Assembly: GCA_001275005.1 (NCBI GenBank)
Contig: JWZX01003104.1
Span: 1 to 36,594 of the forward strand
From: Chrysochromulina tobinii
Lineage: Eukaryota; Haptophyta; Prymnesiales; Chrysochromulinaceae
DNA: 36,594 bases
Reading direction: 5' to 3'
The position numbers and the translations under genes were made by a program. Below are positions 9,247-17,780 of the stretch, piece by piece. Within the stretch, counting starts at the first letter, position 1. The number at the start of each line of letters is the position of its first letter. Below the pieces are notes generated by a model that saw only the letters and a list, made by a program, of their open reading frames with translations, was not told the DNA's origin and made no database searches.

Positions 9247-10508
9247 ATGGTGCAAAACAAGGGGAGCTTCGCGATCGTGACATACGACCGCACCTTTGGC
9301 GAGTCAGGACGCGGAAATGGCCAGTATCGTCTGCCGCGGCACCTCTGCGCCTTGCCCGACGGCCACCTGTGCATCAGCGACTCGGTCAACCAGCGGCTGC
9401 AGGTGATTACACAAGAGGGCGACTTTGTGCGCAGCATCGGCGAGCCGGGCTCAGGCAATGGCCAGCTGCGGGGCCCATGCGGAATTGCGTGCGAGAACCA
9501 GCAGCTCTTTGTCGTCGAGGGCGGCAACCACCGTGTGCAAAAGCTCGCTCTCGGTGACGGGGCGCCACTTGGCAAGGCGGGCTCGCACGGCTCGAAGAAG
9601 ACGGGCGAGCTGTGGTGCCCGCACGGCGTGTGCATAAACAAGGGACAAGCATTCGTCGCCGACTACATCAACGGGCGCGTCGTTGTCTACGACATCGGCT
9701 CGATGGAACACGTCCGCACCTTTGGCGCGCGAGGCAGCAAGGAGGGGGAGCTCGAGTACCCGTGCGGCATCGCCGTCAAGGGCGAGGAGGTGTTCGTGGC
9801 CGAGTTGGGCAACCACCGCATCTCCGTCTTCACCAAGAAGGGCAACTTTGAGCGGATTCTCGGAGGAGAGGGCAAGGAGCCTGGACGCTTCTTCCAGCCA
9901 CGCTCGGTGATCATCGTCAAGGGGTGGCTTCTGGTCACAGAGCCCAAGCGCGTGACGGTGCGCAACGCGACGCGCGAGGGTCGCCGGCGTGCTGGCGCGT
10001 GGGCTACGCGTGGGCATGTACTGGGGCCGGTGCCCACCTCGAAGGAGACGCTTTCTCGCGCCACCCTCTGTGTCGCTGTACTCGCGCCTGCGCCTCTCTG
10101 ATGTGGATACTCTGATGCGATTATGATGCGATCGCCACAAGTGCCATCTTGCCTCGTCCTTTGCCGATACATGTCCCCTTCCCTTGCCCGCAGATCATGT
10201 CTCCCGATGTGGGCGAGCCGCAGCAGACGCTGGAGCTGCCCGGCGCGGGCCAGCTATGGGGCGCGTGCAAGGACGAGGCCCAGACTCGCGTCTTCGTGAC
10301 TGACATCCGTGCTGGCCACGCACGCATCTTTGTGCTCAATGTCGTCGGCAACATGTTTGACGACGGCGCGGGAGGCAAGGCGGTGAACATGAACGCGGCC
10401 GCCGCAAAGGCGGCCGAGGCGGCGGCCAAGCTGAAGGAGTGGAAGGAGCAGAAGGCTGCCGAAGCGGCGAAAAAGGAGGTTTCCGGTGACTCGACAGGGG
10501 ACCATTAA
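9247..10508 (+). CDS. NHL-repeat beta-propeller protein, two exons
   Basis: The spliced product has about 341 residues. Exon 1 is 9247-9957, the intron 9958-10193 (donor GTGCGC, acceptor TTGCCCGCAG, 236 nt), and exon 2 is 10194-10508. The join restores a continuous blade (RVT followed by IMSPDVGEPQQTL). Successive NHL units are visible: GNGQYRLPRHLCALPDGHL, GNGQLRGPCGIAC, GELWCPHGVCI, GELEYPCGIAV and GRFFQPRSVII, each followed by a [IV]xD/EGxNHR[VI]-type turn such as GGNHRVQ and LGNHRIS. NHL propellers usually bind protein or RNA. The C-terminus is an Ala/Lys/Glu-rich helix of about 40 residues. The frame is open upstream to 9061, but that begins at TTG, so ATG 9247 is preferred. No RING, B-box or transmembrane segment accompanies the propeller. 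Confidence 0.82.
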
Positions 10509-10898
10509 GTAACCATTAAGCGCAGCCACGCAGCCCGACTGAGGTGAATGGAAAAAGTCATGTGCATGCTGGTGCTACGAGTACCTCGCCGGACGGCCCT
10601 CTTTCCTCTCACTTGGCATGCGGAATGTGTGCGAATTATTTGGCAAAATTTGCGAACTGACGTACCGGTCATTTTATTTGCTGTCATACGGTTCCGGAAA
10701 TAACCCCGTGTGTGTCCCGGCTCCGCCCGGTGCTTTTGAACGGTACTGTACCGGTACCAGTGCGTCCCGGCTCCCCCGGTTTGTCCACGTGGCACTTCAT
10801 GAATTCCGCACGGACGGGGACGAGGCAGGGAGCAGTCAGAGCATCATCGGGTCGCAGCGTCGTTGAGCAGCGCATCGTCGTTGCAGCGAAGGACTTCG
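10509..10898. promoter_or_regulatory. Intergenic region upstream of the photolyase, with TACCGG-rich repeat remnants
   Basis: A 390-nt gap in which 10655-10785 holds several ACCGGT/CCGGTAC-type palindromes and a CGTCCCGGCTCCCCCGGT stretch. These resemble the repeat cluster at about 34580-34725. The gap presumably contains the promoter of the downstream gene. No small gene is supported. Confidence 0.45.
10655..10785 (+). repeat. Diverged member of the ACCGGT / CCCGGCTCCCCCGGT repeat family
   Basis: It contains GTACCGGTCATTTTATTTG, TGTCCCGGCTCCGCCCGGTGCTTTTGAACGG (described as spaced blocks), GTACTGTACCGGTACC and CGTCCCGGCTCCCCCGGT. The blocks resemble those at 34580-34725 in order and base composition but not over a long exact match. 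Confidence 0.5.
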
Positions 10899-13059
10899 AT
10901 GCCGAAGCCCAAGCCCTTCGTGACAGATTCGTGTGGTTCCAAAGCCATCGTTTGGTTTCAAGGAACCCTTCGCGTACGGGATAATCGGATTCTGGAACGG
11001 GCTGTGCAACTCGCTCCAGGAGGCCTCTCCGTCGTGGTTGTTTGGCGGCACGGTTCCAAGATACCGACTCCAACGGCCTCGTTTCTGGCTTGCCGCGTGC
11101 CGAAGCTTTCATGCCGAGCTGCGCAAGCTCGGCAGTAGTCTCACGGTGCTGCATGCCAGTCGAAACTCCGACGAAAGCGCCGCTGAAGCTGTAGCTTCGC
11201 ACGCCATCGCACTTGGTGTCAATACCATTTTGATCGATGCTTGCGAGATGGGTGCGTCGACGGCAAACATCCGATCGGCTCTGTCAAGCGCAGGGAAGAG
11301 CAGCGTCAGCGTCGAGGCCATGGTAGATGATACCCTGTTTGCGCAAGATGTGGCCGCAGCGTGCCTCTCGATGTCACGATCAGAGGGGAGCGAGGCCAAG
11401 GTGTTGCAGTGGTCGAGCTTCCTCAAAGCGATGGCGCAACTGACACCGCCTGAGCCGCTCGCTGCTCCGCGCCGACTGCCACCACTGCTTACACCAGCCG
11501 CCGAGAAGCTCGACCTGCCTCCCGACTCGGCTTGGTGGGGCAAGCCGTTGCTCTCGGGCTGGCTTGCAATCTCGGGAGTGGAGATATCGGAGGCCGGCGC
11601 GCGCAAGCTCGCTGAGGCGGCCGCGGCTCGCGCGTGCCGCAACGGACGCGCCGGCTTCTCCCGTTCGCACCTGGGCGAGCGTGCAGGCGCCGGCGACGAC
11701 GCGGACGGCAAGGCGGCGCCGCGCCCGTCGTACTTGTCGCCCTTCCTTCGCTGGGGCGTCCTCTCAGCAAGGCAGGCGGATCAGTTGGGGGTTAGGCGGC
11801 GCGATCTGCTGTGGCGGGACTTTGCGCGCCTGTGCTGTCGCCTGGCGACACCGCTGCGCCACAGCAAGCCGGTGACGCAGGTGCTTCCTCTCGAGGATAT
11901 GAGCGCCGCGGACGCGGAGGCTCTCGGACGCCAGCACGCAGCTCACGGTTGGACTTGGACGCCCCGGCTCGTCTCGCCCGACAGCATGGTTGAGGACTCC
12001 TCTTCCGCAACGAGTACTGCGGCCAGTGCCCTGTCTTGGGCGGCACTCAGCGGGCTGAGTGACGCTCAGGCCTTCGAAGCATGGTGCACCGGACGCACGG
12101 GCGCACCGCTTGTCGACGCAGGCATGCTGCAGCTCTGGGCCTGCGGCTGGATGCCGCGACGCGTGCGTCTGCTGTGCGCTTCGTGCCTCGTCGAGGGTCT
12201 TGGGCTCGACTGGCGCCTCGGCCGGTGCGTGGATGCCCTTCGAACCCAACGCCCAAGTCCATATCGGCTGCAGGCGAGGCTCTCCATGCTCAGGCGCGAG
12301 CGCTCGCGCTTGAGACACGTGCGCGGGCGGGCGATCGTCCACCTTGGCGTGCACCGGTACGGCGCGTATGACATCGCCTCGGGTGAGCGATACAACCTGA
12401 TCGACTCCCGTGTGCGCAGCGATTGGTTCGCGTACACGCTGATCGACCACGACGCGTTCATCAACGAGACGATGTGGCAGAATGCTGGGCTGTGCGGCGT
12501 CGATCCATATTATCGCGGTCTACTCTGGGATTGCCTGCCGAGCCAGGCGAACGACGAGTTTACGGCGAGCCGCGATGCCGGCGCTCCCAGTGCTGAGGAG
12601 CGCAGCGGGTATGTGAGCTCCAACCAGTACACTCGTCTCTGGCTCAACTTACCACCGACAGAGCTGCCGCCGTGGCCACCGGCCCTGCACGCCGCTGCTG
12701 CCCGTTCACGACCTCCCATCGAGCGTGTGCAAAAGGTGGCGGCCGCTCGGCGAACCTGGCTTCAGGAGGCATTCCGGTTCGGAGGGCGCGTCTCGCGCGT
12801 GGGCGTGCGAATCCCCTTGCCGCTGGTGGACGAGCCAGAGAGCAGTCTCGTCGTCGAGGCGGCGCTTGCGTCGCAGAGCGTACCTGCAGAGGATGTCACG
12901 GTGGGACACATGCGCTTTCGCGTGCCGCCCATTCTGTCGCATGAGGGCCGCCCTGGGAATGGGAAGAAGAGGAAGAAGAGGGCGCCGGTCGAAGGAGCAC
13001 CGGCCGACCTTATGCATGAGAAGATGAAGAAGAAACCTAAGCGCGGCGGCGAGCATTGA
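10899..13059 (+). CDS. Cryptochrome/photolyase family protein with an apparent +1 frameshift and one in-frame intron
   Basis: Family members use FAD and light either to repair DNA pyrimidine lesions or to signal. The photolyase N-terminus starts at ATG 10899 in one frame (AIVWFQGTLRVRDNRILERA, then VVVVW). Homology continues from about 11065 in the next frame (RPRFWLAACRSFHAELRKLGSSL), so one base is in excess between about 11040 and 11070. The FAD domain shows YLSPFLRWGVLS, LLWRDF, FEAWCTGRTGAPLVDAGMLQL, MPRRVRLLCAS, DWRLG and then TLIDHDAFINETMWQNAG and NQYTRLWLNLPP. Between DWRLG and DWFAYTLIDHD lie 195 nt with perfect intron ends (12225-12419), and their removal gives the standard family spacing. 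The C-terminal tail is Lys-rich and could act in nuclear import. The subclass (repair enzyme, CRY or CRY-DASH) is not resolved. Confidence 0.82.
12225..12419 (+). other. Likely 195-nt stop-free intron of length 3n inside the photolyase gene
   Basis: The donor is GTGCGT after CTCGGCCG and the acceptor is TGTGCGCAG before CGATTGG. The segment is 65 codons long, has no stop, and encodes an Arg-rich stretch without family counterpart. Splicing gives DWRLGRDWFAYTLIDHD, matching canonical photolyase spacing. Confidence 0.72.
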
Positions 13060-14171
13060 GACGAGAGATCGAGCGATGGGCGACGTCTCGTTGCCTCATC
13101 ACCCACGTCTCATGTCGCCTCACAGATGTGCCCGCAGCACTGGGGTTGTCCTACAGGGTCCAGACGCCAGACTCGTGGCGGCGCCGTACCGCGCCCACGC
13201 TGCTGCACTAGCAGCAGCTCGTGGTTGTGCAGCAGCAGCAGCAGTGGCGGCTGCTTCGCGTTGTGCTGTGCACCACTCCGCTCCGACCGTCGGCTGCGCC
13301 CCAGAGGCTGCGACTGCGGCTGAAGTACTCTCCACCGCTCCGCCTCAGATGCCTCGGGGGCATCGAAGCGTGGTACTTGCGCGTGAGGAAGCAGCCCGCG
13401 GCACCCGCCCGCGTCCCATACGTAAACTCAGCCGCGCCCAAGACCCTCATGCGACTCGGCGGCTCGCCGTCACGCCGTCATTGGGGAATCCAGAAACGGC
13501 CACGATAACATGTGAATTATGTTGATGACAAAGAATCATCACGTGTCACATCCGCAAATTCCGATGCTGGCGGCGGCGTCTCGATCCCTGCATTAGCCTG
13601 GGCGACGATCCCATGCCATGCGCGTCTTCCGCGCTACCGACGACGTGTCGCATCGTGTATCGTTCCGATGCATCCATCGTGCTTCTATTTTGATTGTTTC
13701 GCCTAACGCTGAATTATTAATACACCGTCGCTCCGGCGCTTCTGTTGCTCGGCCGAAGCGCGAAACGGCATCGCTCGGTCCCGTCCCCAACGTAGGTTGC
13801 TGCGCGCACCTCAGACCACGCGCGCGCAATACGGTATACTCTATACATTTGGGCCGTCGAGGCATCACACTACAGTAGAGGTCACGATGCGCTTGGCGAC
13901 CGTATTGCTATGCCATCTGGTCTCAGCATCGGCGCTTGGACTTCTCACAGATTACACCGGGGTTCTCGGTACCCCAGGATGCTCGCGCGTCGACCTTCCC
14001 CCTCGCGTTCTCAGCGGCCTTTCATCGCCCACGTACCCCGCTCGATCGTTCAAGACTCTTTCCTCTTTGCACGCCCGGGCTCCGGCTCAACGGACGTCGC
14101 CGACGATGTCTACGAGTAAATCGCCTCCTCGTCCCTCACTGCACGTGCGGCCTCTCCGCAATCAGCAGCTC
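13060..14171. other. Long convergent intergenic region
   Basis: About 1.1 kb lies between the photolyase and PI4K-like 3' ends. The segment 13060-13500 is GC-rich with a short CAG run near 13225. The part 13500-13870 is mixed. Only the leader-like frame at 13887 is noted separately; the remaining open frames look like chance. Confidence 0.5.
13887..14118 (+). CDS. Possible first exon of a secreted or plastid-targeted small protein
   Basis: An ATG at 13887 opens a frame with a signal-peptide-like start (MRLATVLLCHLVSASALGLL): short basic start, hydrophobic core and an ASA-L cleavage-like site. The following residues are Ser/Arg/Pro-rich, as in algal bipartite transit peptides. An AT-rich TATA-like stretch (GGTATACTCTATACA) lies about 55 nt upstream. 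The frame then runs into antisense of the polyQ end of the kinase gene, so a splice or a short gene would be needed. The end given here is nominal. Low confidence. Confidence 0.22.
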
Positions 14172-14563
14172 TTAGCATCCTATTGCAGCGAGCGGCTCGA
14201 GGTCGAGCCCCGGCCGGCCCTCGTCGCCCGCCTCGCTCTCCTCGTCCGCCTCGGAGACCGCGTCTGCCCAGCGGCAGCGCGTTGTAGAGAGCAGCAGCCG
14301 CCGGGCGAGCAGCGGGCTCGCTGGCGGCGGTGGCAGCGGCTCACTGTCGCCGGGCATGTCGTTCTCCCACGTCCGCGGAAGCCGCTCCGGCGGCTGCTCC
14401 TTCTCCGTCGCTATCGCACGATGTCCTCCAACCCCGTCCGGCGGCGGCGGCGGCGGCGGCGGCAGCTGTTCCTGCTGCGGCTGTTCCTGCGACTGCTGCG
14501 GCTGCTGCGGCTGCTGCTGCTGCTGCTGCTGCGACTGCTGCGACTGCTGCGACTGCTGCTGCG

Positions 14564-14598
<35 letters not shown>

Positions 14599-14599
14599 G

Positions 14600-14643
<44 letters not shown>

Positions 14644-16871
14644 TGTTGCTGCTGCGGCTGTGTGTGCAGCTTCTGCTGCTGTTTCTGCTCCTCGCGCTCG
14701 GCGCTCGCTGCTCGTCCTCGCTTGCGGGTGGCCACCCGCTTGATGCCGTCCTCGAGCAGCCGCTCGAAGTAGGTGAAGAAAAGGGCCTCGAGGGCGATCT
14801 CGTCGTCCCATGAGACCCGTTCCGAGCGCAGTGCGCGGCCGCCCTCACTACCAAGCGCGTCCATCGCGTTGAGCCCCTCCGCCATCGAGCCGCCCGCGCC
14901 GACGAGGGCGTCGCTCGCGCTCGCCATCTCTTCCATGCCGATGAGGGTCGAGAAGGAGGCCACGCGCCGGTGCAGCCGGAAGGGCATGCGCCGTGCCAGC
15001 CCAGGACTCGGCGGTAGCTCGTCGGTCTCCTCGCCTGCGATCGGAGTCGGCGGCGGGCCGCTCGGGGTGCCACGGCCGCTGCGGTGGCCGCGGAGGCCGT
15101 GCTGGCTGACATCTTCGTCGTCGTCGTCGTCGTCATCGTCGGCCGTCGAAGGCAGCTGGATGGCCATCACTCCTCTCGAGAGACCATTCGAAAGCGCGAT
15201 CGACGGTGGCGGCGGCAGTGGCGCCGGCTCGCGCGGCCGCTCGATGCCGTCGGCGGCGAGAGCGGTAGTGGCCGCCCCCGCAGGCAGATCGGCGGCGGAC
15301 TCGTCGGAGACAGAGCCATACGAGACCGCGCGGCGGACGCTCACGGGCGAAAAGGGCGCGGGCCGCGGGCAGGTCGCGTCTGCCTCCGTGGCCGAGGCAA
15401 ACTCGGGTGGCTGGCCCGCGCCGCGCAGTCGATGATTGCGCATCGCTGAGTGCGCGAGACGCTCCGCCTGCCCCATTAGCCTCTCAAGGTCACTCGGTCG
15501 CTCTTCCTCTTGGCGCGCGAGCATGTGCGCCACGTCGAGTAGCCCGAGACCGCTCGTCACCCCACGCTGCAGCGTGCGCGTCGCGCAGCGGCACACACGC
15601 GCGCACGCGGGCGGCAGCCCTGCATCCACGATGGCGCGCGCATCGGCGATTGGGTCGAGCCGGCCTATATAGTCAAGCGCCTCGGCCGAGAGCGGCGCGC
15701 TCATCTGCGGCCACGAGAGCCAGCACCAATTGTACCAGACCACCTCGGCACGCGTGGGCAGCACGCCGCCGTGGTCGATGGGCACAAGATAGCCGCCGCC
15801 ACCCGTGCGACCCTCGGGCGAGCCGCACCCATCCTCGCCTGTTGCCGACGTGGCCGACGAGCGCTCACTGATGCGCTCCTCGGCGCCTCCGGCTGGCAAG
15901 GAGGGGGGCGTTGTGCCGCCGGAGCCGCCGGTGGCCACCGCCGGCGAGGTCGGCGGCGACTCGCGCCGCGTGACGAGCACGTTACCATCGTTGCGGTCCG
16001 TGTTGAGCAGCCGCATGTCGAGGATGGCGATCTTGTGCACCTCTTGTGCGGGCAGACTGTACACGCCAACATCCGAGGCGAGGTCGGCGTGCGACACCCA
16101 CGCTTGGAGCGACCCTACCTTGGCCCCGTAGCGCGACAGCGGCCGCAGGCTCTGCACGTGGAACGCGGGGTGCAGCGCCTCTGCCTGCAGCGTGGGCGGC
16201 ACAGCGCTGAAGCCGCGGTGGTCGAGCGTGTACGCGATCACCTCTCGCAGGTGGCTCTCCCCCGATGGGATGGCCGGGTGGATGCCCGGCTGCCCCATCT
16301 TGCCGGCGAGCCCGCGCGGGTTGTTGGGCGCGAAGGGCTCCTCATCGCGCGGCTTGAACGCCGCGACCGGCCTCCTTTTAGCGTCGCGAAAAACATAGGT
16401 ACCGCCCATGCCGTCAAGTGCGAGGGCCGGAGCGAGCCCTTGGCCGATGCCCTGCCCGATGCGCGCCAAGAGCCTCTCGCCGGCGCGCCCGATGGCCGAC
16501 GGGTCCGTGGCACCCCACGGAGTGACATACGCGGCCGTCAGGTCGTGCGGGTTCTGCACTTTGAGCGTGAGCTTGAGCGTGCGGTGCGACGACGACAGCG
16601 GCGAGCGCGAGTTCTGCGGGTGGCGGCGGCGATCGAGCAGTTCCAGGAGGCGCTGTGTGTTGTAAAGTTCCTGGGACCCGTGAAATAGGCGCAGCCATGA
16701 GAAGCGGCACCCTGTAGCCTCCTGCAGCCGCTGCTTCACCTCCTTGACCGTACCCCAAGCCTTTAAGGTGAAGAGGTGCGGCCCGGGTGCGATCACGACT
16801 CGCACGATGGGTGAGCGCCGCACGCGCCGGCCGTCGGCTCCCGGATCGCTGCGATCGAGAGCCACCACCAT
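14172..16871 (-). CDS. Ubiquitin-like domain plus PI4K-gamma-like kinase with polyQ tail
   Basis: This is an 899-residue frame from ATG 16871; the open frame reaches 16988 only through a GTG. A ubiquitin-like domain spans about 22-80 (RVVIAPGPHLFTLKAWGTVKEV onward, ending LYNTQRLLELL). The kinase domain covers about 155-440: GGTYVFRD, the presumed ATP-binding Lys at 173 in AAFKPRDEEP, NNPRGL, LREVIAYTLDH, KVGSLQ, EVHKIAILDMRLLNTDRNDGN with catalytic D292 and N297, and the metal-binding Asp at 366 in PIDHG. This order is that of plant-type PI4-kinase gamma proteins; some of those act as protein kinases rather than lipid kinases, so the substrate is uncertain. A Gly/Ser-rich insert of about 55 residues separates the DRNDGN and PIDHG motifs. 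The C-terminal half is disordered, with Asp, Pro and a long Gln tract (about residues 745-850). Confidence 0.88.
14439..14690. repeat. GGC and CTG triplet arrays in the kinase 3' coding end
   Basis: A GGC run (about 14439-14462) encodes poly-Pro on the minus strand. Interrupted CTG runs up to about 14690 encode poly-Gln with scattered Ser, Pro and Glu. Both are in the reading frame of the kinase. Confidence 0.85.
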
Positions 16872-17780
16872 GCGCTCTCCCTCCTGGCGACCGAGCGGAG
16901 CGGCCAGCCGTGTGGTCGCAAATCTAGAGAAGCATCCGAAGAGTTCGGCACCCCAAACTGATGATGACGTAAAGCAGCGTTTCCACACCGCTCGCCCGGC
17001 GGGAACCCTCCTGAGTGAGTGAGTGAGTGAGTGAGTGAGTGAGTGAGTGAGTGAGTGAGTGAGTGTCTCAATAACTCACTCACTCACTGGAACCCTCCTG
17101 AACACAGGCTATGCGAGTCTTGGGCGTTGTCTATGTGAATGTGTGTCGTGCTTATCAACCCCTACTTAAGAGGCTACACCTTTACGGTCGACCTTCACGG
17201 TTTTATATTTGACGGTTTATATTTTTTAAGTAGCTATTGCAGCCTCGTGCCCTGTGGGCCCCTGGTAACCCCTGGCGACGACTTCCGTTTATAGCTGGAC
17301 TGCTGGAGATGCGCCGACGCAGCCTCGAGCGGCTCTTCAGGGAGAAAGTTAGAGGCAGTGTGGCGCCACCGACTAACATTGTCCAATTCTCTAACCGTCT
17401 TTGCACTTTGGGTTTAAAATCTGAAACTGAATCTCCGCGTAACCTTAAGTAATTATAGCACATCACGCGACGTCGAATTTGGAATTAGCGTATAACATAT
17501 AATTTCCCCCATATAGAATGTACGCACGCGCACACTCCGTCTCCAGCGTCACCCACACACCCAGCTCGTGCCACAATACATATCACATGTACACTCCCTC
17601 CACCTCGACGCGGCTCGACCTCCGCTCCCCATCTGCCATCTCACTAACATCTCCACACTGGCTCACACTCAGAGAGTTGGGGCCTTCGTTCGCATTCTAT
17701 CTGTCAGCCGCCCACAACGGTAACAGCTCAACTGTGACAAAGCGCGGACGGACGGGCAACACCAGGGGCAACACCTACAT
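16872..17780. other. Upstream region of the kinase gene and 3' flank of the coiled-coil gene
   Basis: About 0.9 kb. It contains the GAGT microsatellite (listed separately), an AT-rich stretch near 17190-17235 (TTTTATATTTGACGGTTTATA), and a mixed region to 17780. No protein or RNA gene is supported. The kinase promoter is probably within its first few hundred bases. Confidence 0.5.
17002..17101. repeat. GAGT microsatellite with inverted ACTC arm, flanked by 13-nt direct repeats
   Basis: About 13 tandem GAGT units (17012-17065) are followed by a short opposite-sense CTCACTCACT arm. The whole is bounded by GGAACCCTCCTGA at 17002-17014 and again at 17089-17101. It sits 130-230 nt upstream of the kinase ATG. 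Confidence 0.85.

Noticed and set aside
10933-11060. Start of the photolyase at 10933 in the main frame
   Set aside because: This start is a GTG and the residues up to about 11060 do not match the family, while the other frame over the same bases gives a typical photolyase N-terminus.
6783-13059. A DNA-repair gene cluster (SLX1, motif protein, photolyase)
   Set aside because: The genes are on different strands with separate promoters and are interrupted by an NHL protein. Adjacency alone is weak evidence in a eukaryote.
14330-14813. Plus-strand poly-Ala, poly-Leu and poly-Cys frames
   Set aside because: They are shadows of the polyQ-encoding triplet array in the kinase gene.
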